Assembly: GCA_001687465.1 (NCBI GenBank)
Contig: LVLI01000069.1
Coordinates: 1 to 64,000 of the forward strand
Direction: 5' to 3'
Source: Halocafeteria seosinensis
Taxonomy: Eukaryota > Sar > Bigyra > Bicosoecida
DNA: 64,000 bases
Part shown: positions 22,676-34,058 of the stretch, one piece after another
How positions within the stretch are numbered: the first letter of the stretch is position 1
Layout of the letters: each line of letters begins with the position of its first letter
Position numbers and translations under genes: made by a program
Notes under the pieces: generated by a model
Databases searched by the model: none
What the model was told of the DNA's origin: nothing
What the model saw: the letters and a program-made list of their open reading frames with translations, nothing else

Positions 22676-24902
22676 ATCCACACACCCTTATCCTATCTGG
22701 CTCTATATTACGAATGGGGGTTGAATGTGGTGCCACAACAAACCCTGCATGTCATGCATATGTACGAATGCGGTAGAATCACCGGAACACGGACCCTGCA
22801 CGCGCCGATACCCAGGGGGCAGATCGCATGCTCGGACGCAGTAGAGGTAACGTCCTCTTTAAAAACAAGGTTAACAGGCTTGAAGGATCACTTGTTCATC
22901 CTCTTCAGAATCTTAAAGGGGTCTATACAGTTCACGAATGAGCCTGATGCATTGGCTGTGTCGTTATGCTTCACGAGCATGCCGGTTTCAACCATGCCCT
23001 CAGCCGACTTGTCGTCGTCTGCCCTTCCCTTGTTCGGGACAACAGCGGGGAACTACTTCAAACAAGAATGCAAGTTGTCTAATCAGGAGGCCTATCCACA
23101 TCTCTCCATTCCCTTCTATATCATTAACCCGAAGGTGTTCTCAACATTGTCCTAAACGACGTCGGACGACAGACCGGAGTTCTCTTAATGCAGGTGATTC
23201 AAAAGCCAGTTTGAGTCCCCCCTCAAACAGCCGCTTCAAGTTGCCAACAGATGACTCTTGGCGTGTCATCCCCTACAATAACCCGTTATCAGAGTATGCG
23301 CGAAGCATTCTAATATGCACTCTGTAACCATCTCGTCTCAAGGACTTTCGTGCGGGGAGAGCCAGTTCCAAACGAAGCTGGCCTCGTCGGCCCCGTTTCA
23401 AAGCTAGCCAGTGTATGTAACATAGAGAGACATTCTATGTCCCAAGGTTAACTTACGAGTACAAGCTAGACGGTCACGGATACCAATATGGTCTTTATGA
23501 TGGTTCAATCCACAAGATGCTTTCTTGACATTCGATTGTGAAGAGACTCCTATCATATGCAGTACTGAATGTTCTAAGGCTGATCCTTTTCTGATGTGTT
23601 AGCGCGCCCTAGTACGACTACGAGTGCACTCCTCTTCCTCTATCTGCCGTGCATGCATCAAACAGATTTCCAAGGAAGCTGCTGGCAAACACGCACGTAA
23701 CAACACTATCAAGTATACCGTCTATAGGTCATGAGCAGGGCTGGCTATTCGGCGCGGACTCCGCTTGGAAAGCCAGTCGCACACTCTTTTGAGTCACCAC
23801 AGAGACAAACAAACGTAATGTAAGATCTAGGCTGGCTTGATTTCCTTTGGTTGATAGCTTTGAATCAAGATCACGGATCAGGAAGAGAAGTACGGCCAGA
23901 TGCAGGAGGAAAAAGCAAGTGGGCAACCGTTTGTTGAGGGTAAAAGGGAGGACGACTCTCACTCCGGACTCATTGCCTTGACTTCGGTCGGCCCGAAAAC
24001 GTGTTCCAGACCGCAGATGAAGGTACAGCGCTTCGGATCGTAAAGCATGGGGTTGCCACGCTCCACGGCCAGGCTCAGACAGCCCCGGTACCTTTTGGGA
24101 ATAAGTGACAGTAAAGGAAGTAGGGAGTGCTTCCTTGACCGTAAACAGAACACCAAGTGGAACGACTCCACGTCTCTGGCTCTTTCGCAGCTGGAGCACC
24201 CATCCGCAAGCGCCCTCCATCGCCATAGCCAGGATATGCACAGCACCACGAACAGGTGGTAGGCGTAAGTATTTTGGTTATAGTACACGGTGAGAAAGTA
24301 ACCAACTTGAGGTCACCTGAAACCAACGAAATGGAGCGTGAGATGACTGAGAGGGCTGGGCAAAAAGTGCAGACATCTTCCGCGTTTCAGGGGCAACGGA
24401 GTTAGTTACAGTCCAGGAACATGGGGACCAAGCCACTATGAGTTTCCACCGATGAAGGCTTGCCTGTCAGTGGGCTTGGGGAACCCACCAAATCAAGAGG
24501 GATGAGCACAGCTCTGTGAGCTGAGGACGCAAGGTCTATACTCTTACGATCAGACGCTTTACTTGTACATTTCTCTGGAACCCTGATCCATCTTGCATTG
24601 GTCTGCTACATATGTGTCTTCATTGACATGCTGGAGAGCATAACCTACTGGTGGATGGTAACTATGCCAACTAAATATACGACACACATATCTTGGCAAT
24701 CCGCGCTAACATGAGTTCGTTGAGCACTACTTCGTTAAACGTTTACATGTCAAAATGAATACGCTATGCCCAATATCATTCGTCCGTACCTTTCTTACAA
24801 CTAAGAATTGTTGTCATAGTGTCTGCTTCATATTGTTAGCGCAATCTCCTCCAACGTCTGCAGGCTCAACAGTCTTCACGACAACAAACAAAGTTGAGCA
24901 CC
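22676..24902. other. Gene-poor 2.2-kb region
   Basis: No convincing exon was recognised on either strand. The longest frames (about 22496-23155 plus, 23729-24241 minus) look like chance frames; the first lies antisense to AP2 exons. The region should contain the AP2 promoter and the 3' end of CSL4. It may hold a noncoding RNA or an old insertion, but nothing identifies either. Confidence 0.4.
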
Positions 24903-25760
24903 CTATTTCCCCATATTAACGGCTGTATCCACCTTCGCTACTTTTCGCTTTTCCCTCATATTTGTTTTAGTGCAAACCATCTCTTCCCAGGATACAGGAG
25001 ACATTGGATAACCGGCCTCCGACTTCGCGAAAATGACTCCCATTTCTACTTTGACAGTACTTAAAAAGTAACTACGCGCATCTCCCAGAGAAACCACTTC
25101 TGCGCTCACTAAATCCCCAGGACGATAGCATTCATGCATCTTCACCTTGTCAACTTCTGTTTCCCGTATATTTTCCCTGCGTATGATTCCTCTGAAGGTC
25201 TTCTGTTGTGAGACAATAGACTTTCCATCGACAACCAGTATTTCCATGGTGGCAACATTAGCCGTAATCCTCGTGATTCTTCCTGTAACCACGCTTCCGA
25301 CCCTAGGAAGTCTCATGGAAGCATCTGTTCCTGTCTTTGCGATTTCTACCACTAATGAAGCCGGGTGCACCTGTTGCAAGGTCCTGGAGAATGCCTCAGG
25401 GAGGTTGATTTCTTGAGCCTCAACTTGCTGCAGTAGCCTCGCAGCTGACGTCAAGCGAGAAACACCGACCACCGACGCATAGAACTTGCCATCTAACTCG
25501 TATACTCCAGATCCGGCTACTATTCTAACACTCTGGAATTGCTTCTCTAGCTCTGACTCGCTTACTTTACCGCTCTGCTTGACCGCCTGTTTCAAGTCAT
25601 CCAACAGTTTGTCCACCTGCTCCTTGTTATATAACTGTTCCCCTGGGATGTACACCGTAGAACTAGCATATCCTGTGTTTCCGTCACGCCCAGTATCGTG
25701 TTTTATCCTCTGCTGATCCAGGACCGCTGAGGCCGTGGCCGACACTTCTTCCTCGGACAT
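24903..25760 (-). CDS. EXOSC1: RNA exosome cap subunit CSL4
   Basis: A single exon encodes 285 residues; human EXOSC1 has 195. CSL4 is one of the three S1/KH cap proteins on the exosome ring, which degrades and trims RNA in nucleus and cytoplasm. The N-terminal motif VYIPGEQL is followed by an unusual helical insert of about 35 residues, and then the strand GSGVYELDGKFYASVVG. The S1 domain carries PRVGSVVTGRITRI and the diagnostic FRGIIRRENIRETEVDKVKM, then RPGDLVSAEVVSLGDARSY. The C-terminus ends PVSWEEMVCTKTNMREKRKVAK, matching the family's zinc-ribbon remnant. The start is set at the ATG preceding SEEEVSATAS. A longer frame upstream lacks similarity. Confidence 0.93.
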   Translation of the reverse strand: MSEEEVSATASAVLDQQRIKHDTGRDGNTGYASSTVYIPGEQLYNKEQVDKLLDDLKQAVKQSGKVSESELEKQFQSVRIVAGSGVYELDGKFYASVVGVSRLTSAARLLQQVEAQEINLPEAFSRTLQQVHPASLVVEIAKTGTDASMRLPRVGSVVTGRITRITANVATMEILVVDGKSIVSQQKTFRGIIRRENIRETEVDKVKMHECYRPGDLVSAEVVSLGDARSYFLSTVKVEMGVIFAKSEAGYPMSPVSWEEMVCTKTNMREKRKVAKVDTAVNMGK

Positions 25761-26157
25761 CACGTGCAGCACCCCCCAAGATTCAGTGACACATCCTAAG
25801 TAGATACATATATAAACATCGTAAGTAGTATATTGTAGTGCTAATGACAAACACCAGCTTGCATAGACTCTAATGATTCATTAGTAATGAATGAAGATAC
25901 CCGTCAATCTTTAGTTTCAGCTATGTTGCGATGCCATACAACCATCTCCGACGTGTATGCGCATTGATGGAGCTCATTGACAGCTGCCTGTACTTATTTT
26001 TTGAATTATTACCTTTATGCGTGTGCGATTAGGTTCTCTGTGTGTAGTACAGGCTGTGCATAGTCTACTGAGCTTAACGCCCGTAGTTCAACTTGTTGTA
26101 AGGCAGCTCTTTAGAGCCCTATTTCTTAGCTCCACAGACCATTCAGCAAATAAAAGG
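25761..26157. promoter_or_regulatory. Shared divergent promoter region, CSL4 and BBS5
   Basis: This 397-bp gap separates the divergent starts of CSL4 (minus) and BBS5 (plus). No element is identified. It must hold both promoters. Confidence 0.4.
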
Positions 26158-27508
26158 ATGCCCAGAAAGGATAAGCTGAAGAATACGGATTATATCTGGC
26201 AGGACAGAGAGTTGCGCTTTGATGTTTCAATCAAGTATGGCCCATATTTGTTAGCTGAACTTCAACGCCACGCGTGATATTCGTCTGTATGTGTGTTGTA
26301 TGGACTCAGAGACCTGAACCCGCGTCCCGGAGAAGTTCTTATAGACAGCATAAACTCTGTGGAAGACACCAAAGGAAACAATGGGGACAGGGGGTCATTC
26401 CGCGTAACGAACTTAAGAATTATGTGGGCCAGCCACAAGAACCCCAAGACAAATCTGTGTATGTAGTAAATGGTTGGGAGATGCTTTGCGTGCATGCTCT
26501 ATATAATTGTCTGCGTAATTTATCTACCACACAGCTGCCGGGTTCTCGTGTATACAAAATATTACTATCCGCCATGTTGACTCGCGCCTCCGAGGACGTG
26601 TCCAAGCGCTCTGGGTGATGGCGAAATTTAAACAGGGGCGGTTTGAATTCATATTTACAAGCTTAGTCAGAGCAAGCCCAAGGATATTTACAACAGTTCA
26701 AGCAGTATTTCGGGCTTATGAAACATCGAGGCTCTACAGAGACTTGAAGTTACGTGGAGCCGTGGTAAAGGATGGTCATCTTATTCAGCTGCCTCGCGAA
26801 GAATTATCGAGTAGAGTAAGCGCCTACCGTGGGTTCGTCTATATATTACCGTACCTTCGGAACATATCATTATTGCTCTAAACAGGTTACTGGCGTATGG
26901 AATTTATCCGCTGACCAAGGGAATTTAGGGACGTTTTACATTACCAACGTTCGGGTGGTATGGCATGCTGACCTCGCTGAGAACTTCAATGTCAGCATCC
27001 CGTTTATGCAAATGGTAGGCTCTATTGTCACAGAATTTATGAATCATTCTCTCCCATACCAACTTTGGTGTTGCTTTACATGATCTTCCTGCAGCATGTC
27101 GTTTCTGTGCGTGACTCGAAGTTTGGGCCAGCATTAGTCATTGAAACTACACAACAGAGTGGAGGATATATACTGGGCTTCCGAATCGATCCCAAGGAGA
27201 GGTTGCAGGAGATATTACGTGAAATACAGAGCTTATTCTTTACATATCGTTCTAATCCTATCTTTGGAGTGGAATACACCATCGAGGAAGAGGCGGAAGA
27301 ACTGGAGCATCGTACTGTTCCTCAAGAAGAGGAAGATGCAAACATTGTTGATGACGAGGAAATACATGACAGTTTAGCGGCTTACTATGCTGATCCGGAC
27401 AAAGAAAGAGACAGAGAACCTGAATTCAATGAAGAAATCGGTTTAGCTGTCGAAAAACTTCCTGACGACGGTAGTATCTCGTCCTTGTCGCAGCTGTGGT
27501 TGCCGTGA
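26158..27508 (+). CDS. BBS5: BBSome subunit BBS5
   Basis: Five exons (26158-26234, 26310-26458, 26535-26815, 26886-27014, 27095-27508) encode 349 residues; human BBS5 has 341. BBS5 is a core subunit of the BBSome, the coat that moves membrane proteins in and out of cilia. Its two PH-like domains bind phosphoinositides. Conserved blocks are nearly continuous: [112 protein letters not shown] and FGVEYT. The acidic tail with [13 protein letters not shown] is also typical. Its presence shows that the organism makes, or recently made, cilia. Confidence 0.97.
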
Positions 27509-27783
27509 ATAGCTAGTACCTAGGCTTTCAACGACGTCAATGTTTATACCGTGGGTTTGCGTCGAATAAGGGACGAACAATAGACGGCTTATCATACAAC
27601 TTTCATGTTTGTTTCCCGAGCAACTCGCGTTTCGTTGGTATCACTTATCCGGGATCCAGACTCATCCGCGATGCTGACTGGTTGAATCGTACCAGTACCT
27701 ACACGAGTCAATGAATTCCCGGAGTGATTGTTAAGATGCATACAGACTAATTTATATGCCGTATATAGTTTAGTGGTTGTACA

Positions 27784-28568
27784 ATGGCAGCTTCAGAAGA
27801 ATCCTTCGACTATCCGCCGATGTATGACTTCCCTCCTTTCTTCACGTAAGTGTACTTGAACGGCGGTATCCACAAGGATTCCAGATCAGGCTGTTATTTA
27901 ATGCCTATTTTGGACGTCTGCAGGATCCAGCCATCGGATGAGACTCGGATGAAACAACTAGAGCAATGGAGGAAATTTATCCTGCATTGGATCCAGCACA
28001 ATGCCGCCAAGGAAGCCATGCTGGTGGATGTGCATTCATTCCCCCTATTCAAGAACGATAGGATACATCGTAAGGGTCTCAGTCACTTCCTCGAGCTATA
28101 TTCTCTTCGGATTGAAGTGATTCGTCTGAATACTCACAGGATCATTATCGCAAGAAGGTGTGGAGCAAGTGGTCAACCATCTTGTACGGTCCGGCAACGG
28201 GGAATGGGATGATCCCCAAGGAAAAACCAGATTCCGGGTTTTTATCAAGCGCCCGGAGGAATGGGCAGGGATTATATTTGACTACGTTTGTCGGTTTGAC
28301 ATGTTCCGAAACGTATACACAGTGTATGAACTCCATTCGGGAGATATTAGTATCGGCGCCCGTAAGTGATGCAGGTAGTCAGTAGGGATTCGTATTGTCT
28401 TATGTGATCTAACTTGAATTGTCGCACGACCTTCCAGCATTCTCCAATGTGGACCCTATTCTACTGCTGCGGGCCTTACGATATCTACAGCAGCAAGGGC
28501 GGGCGGAGGTATATGAAGGAACTACTGTGGACGAACATGGAGTCAAATTCCATAACCCGGAAACATGA
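27784..28568 (+). CDS. VPS25: ESCRT-II subunit VPS25
   Basis: Four exons (27784-27845, 27924-28069, 28140-28361, 28438-28568) encode 186 residues; human VPS25 has 176. VPS25 is present in two copies per ESCRT-II complex and recruits VPS20 to start ESCRT-III assembly on endosomes. The N-terminal PPFF motif (YDFPPFF), which docks to VPS22/VPS36, is present. Two winged-helix domains follow: RMKQLEQWRKFILHW with SPLF-like FPLFKNDRIHR, then KRPEEWAGIIFDYV and VYTVYELHSGD. The C-terminus has LLLRALRYLQQQGRAEVYEG and ends at GVKFHN, as in the family. All phases match. Confidence 0.95.
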
Positions 28569-30204
28569 GATAGTGCATAAATGCACTGTTTTGACAGAGA
28601 AAGACCTCGGAGATCAAACAGTCTGCAATCAAAATAGAATGAAAAATGTGATCAAGCGTTGTGCTAGAAGAAAAGTAAGATGTATTCGAAGATGCCAGGT
28701 ATCCACGAGCATGTGAGCTCGCGGTACTCGGAATCAACGACGCTTCGCGACTGTTTGAGGTGTCGGCCTCAGCCACGAAGCAAAGTTTGTATTGCCAACT
28801 GGGAACGAGAGGGAACTGAGCATGAGTCTGCTCACCCTCTAGCTTAAAGGTGGCGTGCCACAACAACAGAGAAAAACAGAAGAATCGCGGTAACTTACCC
28901 AAATGGTTTGAGATAACAGTAGTCTCGACGTGATATCCATTCTCGGTTTAAGACCTGCATATTCATAAGGATGATATGTGAAATATACATCAAGATGTTC
29001 CGTTGAGACAGGTCGCTAACAGCCACGAAAAAAGTACTGCTGACAGCGGTTTTAGTACGGATTGTATCTAGTATCCGTCTGGGGCGAGATGCTCTAGACA
29101 TTAGGCCGCAGCCTCAATCAAGCTGCTGCGACAGCAGATGGTTCAGACTTACAGCCCCTACAGAGCCGAGTTCGGAAGAAACAGCGACGAAACCGTTCTT
29201 CTCTACCCAGACGTTCTCCCGTGGTGTCTCACGAAAACTCAAGACCAACCGAGAACCTAACCACACCACTTACATCAACCAGGACCACCAGTTGTAGCTT
29301 GTAAAGCACGCGAAGCACGACTGTCGCAAGCACCTGTACAAACTCAAAGAGAAGAGAAAAAATGATAGTTGAGTGTCCCGTTGCCGATTGTCCCAATTAC
29401 TTATCAAGAAATAAAATATCAAGACACCCGATGGCAGCGGGTTTTAGTATTGGAAGACATGAAAGGGACGATTGCCGCTTATAAAGGAGAAAAGCGCATC
29501 GTACGGAGAAATCACTTCCGTACCGACGAAAATCGAAAATGCTTCTTTGGAGCAGTATCCACATACCTTTACGTCATAGTACACTTCCAGGTTTGGCGTC
29601 TTGTGAAGCGAAATGTCCCGAAGATACTGTAAGGAATCCAAGACAATATAAAGGCTGTTCTTCGAAGAGAAGAGTTTCACTTCGTAGGGAATAAATTAAA
29701 AAGTCAAACTCAACCCCAAATGAACATGGAATTTCGTATGGGCATCCATGAGCGCTGAGCAAACATCATGGGTAGTGGATGTACCAGTGACTCTAGGAAG
29801 GAATGCCGGACGGACGCACCCAAGAGACGCCCAGGGGGAAAAGCAAAATGACAAAAAAGGTCCGGGTCAACCTGAGTTCACGTACCAAACTTCACATTCT
29901 TGCATTATTCATTTCTATCAGTGAGATATGGGGCAATCAAAGGCCCTCGCATCATATCAACTGAAATGAAGAGGGTTCCTCAAATTTTCGGTCGGTACAT
30001 CTTCCAATGTCTTGGAAAACTTCGACACTCCACTTGATCAAGGCGAACCCACCGAACAATCAAATCTTTCCGCACAATCAATTCGTCGACTCGACTCGAG
30101 TTGTTTGGAAAGGGGGCATTTGAAGCGCATTTTAGGCTTAATTTGGCACCTATATAGTCGTGTTTTCTCATTTCCTGTGGTTCATTAGATACAGCATAAT
30201 ATAC
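28569..30204. other. Gene-poor 1.6-kb region
   Basis: No gene was recognised. Two short plus frames look mildly protein-like: about 29104-29260 (contains LLRQQMVQTYSPYRAEF) and about 29400-29632 (contains RWQRVLVLEDMKGTIAAYKG). I could not join them into a gene. Confidence 0.35.
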
Positions 30205-33200
30205 ATGATGAACGGTGACACGGGAAACCCGTATGGGAACGCGGTAACTACGTCTGATCCCAGACATGATTTTGCCAGTCTACGAGAACGCTCCCGGATG
30301 GGCATTTCTCGGCATTATCAAAGCTCTACTGGGGGAGATGCTCAGTCTCAAACGTCTCACGGATATGGAGGAGGACAGTCAACGTCTATGGTACCTGCGG
30401 ATCAAACAAATGGAGGAGGAGCGTTCAAACGTGCCCATGTTGAGGTACGCACATAGCACTCGTTGCTGTCTTATAGTGCCTTATTGGCTTCCTCTATACG
30501 CACGATGTTTCACATGCTGTCTATGTTTAATTGGTTTGTCTGTATCTGTCTTCGAATGCAGCCTCCCCTGGGAATGGTTCTAAAAGAGTCAGAAAAATTG
30601 GCCGGAACTGCTGGAGTGGCTGGTGTAGACGCGGCGACTCGAATGAAGGCGTACGTGAAGAGAAAGACTCATCTTCCCCTATACTTTTCTTCAACTGTAT
30701 TCATACGTTTCCTTTCCCGGCAGCCAACGTACACTGGGCGCTGCTTTCGATATCGACTCGGATCCTCTCGTTGACATGGATGTACCAGTACGTGGTTTTG
30801 TCACGCTAGCTACCCTTGGTGGATTGAAGTCCGGAGGCCGAAATCGCTACAGGTAACGACGGAGGAAACGGAAGATGACAAGGATGAACGTATAGCCCCC
30901 GAGGTAGATGTTGACAGGTAGGCTGGTGTATGCGGAACGTGTGTTGATACGGCTTCAATGCAATGGTCCCCGAGTGCAGATATCTTCACCAGCAGGAAGA
31001 TGATCTGATATACTCCACAATGGAAGAAGCGAAGAACATAATTTCTACTGCTACCGACCGACGAATGGAGCAATTTCTTGCAGAGGACTGGGAAATGAAA
31101 AAACGAGAGATTTTAACCATCTTAGAACTGAATGCACCCACACAACCTACCGCCCACAGACAAGACTTCGCCGCTAGCCAACGGCGTTACAGTGTGCACG
31201 GTTCAACAGGTAGGATGGATGGGACCAGTAAAACTATCGCCCCAGAATGTAGGCACTTTTGTGATACACTCGCGGACTCATTTCGTATGGGCGGAGAATT
31301 AGGCAAGGAGCCATGGCTAGCAACATTTAAGGGTGCCGCTAAAGCAGCGCTCTCTACTGCCGGTTTTCGTGTTAATGAAATGAAACCATGGTTTCGGCCG
31401 TGGAATTTGCTACAGCATATTGCTCGAGAGGGCATGCGTGGGCATGGATCCGTGTCTGAAGCGCATTATCGGGACGCGCACCACACTCAAGACTCAGAGT
31501 TTGGGCGATTCATAGCCGCAGGTAGCCTCTGTTACTTGGAGAGCTCTTATTCCGTCATAATGGAGAGACGAATCCAAGGAAACCGCACAAGTGACCGGGG
31601 AGGCAGCGTCGATAGACTTGAAGATGTTCGCGCATTCTTGCAGGTAAAGTTTAATAACAGCCCTGACGTTCAGGGGTCATTATATGCCCAGTTATACTAC
31701 TGCTTACGATCGGGAGCATACCGCGAAGCCATATCGCTCGCTGATGCCAATCGGCAGACACTCTCTCCCGATTTCACCACCGCTCTCAGAACTTGTTGTA
31801 ATGTTGTTGAGGCTGCTCAACGGGAGCCATGGACCAACAATATTTGCCGCTCTCTTTCTGGGGCCGCATCACGACCGAATATTACGCAAGAATCTATACG
31901 CGCACTCTCCCGTGTTCAAAGGGAGTATGATCAGAAACACGGGACCATGGATGATCCCTTCAAGAAGGCCCTATGGCGGTTGGTTGCTAATGTGCACCCT
32001 GCAAAGCACGACAGTGACGCAGACTCGCGTTACTCTGTGGTAAACGGCTATCAAGATTTCCTATGGCAGCGATTGTGGCATGTTGTTGTTGATCTCGTGC
32101 TCACTCTCGGCGAGTCGTGGCATGAGGGTGTTTCTCCAAATGGATACGACCTGAATATGCTGGGTGGCGAAGTTGTGGGTATCACTCCGGATGTGTGGGA
32201 CCCTAATGGTCACCATCCTTATCAATACTTTGAGATACTATGTCTCGTCGGCCAATTCGAGCTTGGCCTTGACTATCTTTCTCGAAACGGGGCGAATGAA
32301 AATCCTCATACACACTTGGAAGATACTGTGCATTATTCCTTAGCGTTGTATCATTATGGCCTTCTTCGGGTGCACAGTCCTAAGAGAGGAGGTTCCAGTT
32401 CAAATCCTGGTGAATCGGATATACTTCTTCAGAAACTTGAGCGAGAGGTACCCATCAACACTAACCCGGACGTACCTGAAACGTATGACGAAGATATTAG
32501 TACCGGACGATGTCTCTACTACTTGGACCTGCCTACCCTACTCAAGGTATACGTCCACCATCGGTTAGGAGGTGATGCCGAAATGGGAGTCCGATACTTT
32601 GCGATGCTCCGCGGCATTTCTTCCGATAAGGAACTAGATGCGAGGAAACGGCTTATTGTGGATCTGCTGGTGGCACATGCCTCTGCAGCTCATGATAAGG
32701 TCCTCGGCAGTCTGGTGAGTTCGGATGCGGCGAGACTGGTCCCGAAGAATGGACTTCTGCACGAACTACAGGACATTCCATTCTTCCGGTTTTCCCGAAG
32801 TGGGGTGAGAACCATACTATCTTCCTTGTTTCATCGGCTCCGTGAACAAAACAGAATGGAAGAAGCCTGTGATATGCTATTGCGGTCGTATGACGTTGGT
32901 TCTGCTCTTGAAGTCATTATTGCCCAACTAGGCCAGTACATGGACGTCATGAAGGGTGATCAAACCCGCCAGTTTTGGGTTCAACGTGCCTTCCAGGTTC
33001 GCGAATCATTTCTCTCTGAGACGGCGATTGGGGGCACTACAATAACGCCAGGTGACACGCCGCGACAACGGGTATCTACGGTCTCCGAACAGGAAATCGA
33101 CTCGGTTAGTAGAGCATATGGCATCACTTCGGAAAACGCGAAAGCACTGTTGCTTTCGCAGAAGAAAATTAGGAGTGGCTTTACCTTTACTGATACACTT

Positions 33201-33608
33201 CGTTACTGCAGTATCATGATAGAAATGTGTCAATTTTTCGATATGCTATTCGAGAGGCAATTTAAGCAAGCGATGGCTCTTCTTGATTCGCTGCAGATAA
33301 TACCCTCCGAAGCAGCTTGCAGGGAGGAGAGGTTGCCGTATGATCTATGGGAGGAATATTTCGTACCATTGCATCCACTGTTGAAAGATTCATACTACAA
33401 AGCTCTTTTAGGAGCTGTCGAGTGTTTGCTGCAGCTGGAAAAGGAGGCTTCCATTGAAGCACGACGCACACAACGACCAGCGGATCCTATCAGCATGCTC
33501 CGTGAACGACGTCGTATTTTAGGGACGGCGGATCACCATCCTGTTTTGCAGCGACATCTTACGACCGACCAAGTTAACCAGCTTCATGAGTACGAGATGC
33601 AGCTGTAA
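30205..33608 (+). CDS. NUP93: Nuclear pore scaffold protein Nup93/Nic96
   Basis: Five exons (30205-30444, 30562-30650, 30724-30787, 30853-30917, 30980-33608) encode about 1028 residues. Vertebrate Nup93 has about 820 and yeast Nic96 839. It is an inner-ring linker nucleoporin that anchors other subunits by its N-terminus and folds into a long helical solenoid. Family features are RYLHQQEDDLIYSTMEEAKN leading into a helix with WEMKKREIL, PWLATFKGAA, the SLYAQLYYCLRSGAYREA repeat region, WQRLWHVVVD, HHPYQYFEILCLVGQFELGLD, YLDLPTLLKVYV and the C-terminal helical repeats. The N-terminal about 80 residues are Gly/Ser/Gln-rich and poorly conserved. The start is the first of two adjacent ATGs. The four small N-terminal exons are joined by phase and are less certain than the large one. 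Confidence 0.9.
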
Positions 33609-34058
33609 ATTGAAAGAAGGCCGAAAACTGCAACCCTTTGTCACAAGGCTTTGTGTCATTCTTCAACCTGAAGCTTCAAGGCCCCCGGTCCGGCCGGCGG
33701 CGCCCCCTAGCCGCATTTCTTGTAGTTTTTCTCTCCGTTTGAATACAACAGTATTGACTTGTACATAGATACCACTTGTTTTGTGGTTAAAGTGTTTCAG
33801 AAGCTTAGTTCATTGCTCACACAACAACTTACTAGTTTACAAGCGCCCTGATACTAAACATTACTCTGTATAGAGGCTTCAACGTAACGCATGTATGCTC
33901 CTTGTGGATTATAGTGTACACGCTCCTTGCACTTTCTTTTAAAGGGAGGCATTTATTGATTTGCCAGTGCGTAAAAACCTGTCGTGGTCATTCAGAAACA
34001 CCGCGAAACTAACTAATTTACTCGCCAAAAGAAGAAACACGGAGAGCAACGGGCTACA
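33609..34058. other. Intergenic, nothing recognised
   Basis: This stretch holds the 3' flank of Nup93 and the promoter of the PDZ-PH gene. A short very GC-rich patch lies near 33680-33715. No gene is seen. Confidence 0.45.

Noticed and set aside
22496-23155. 219-codon plus-strand ORF
   Set aside because: It runs antisense through AP2 exons and introns, begins inside the AP2 gene and has no recognisable composition or motif. I treat it as a chance frame.
23729-24241. 170-codon minus ORF with hydrophobic stretch
   Set aside because: Composition looks random, there is no start context or homology, and several overlapping frames on both strands are equally long.
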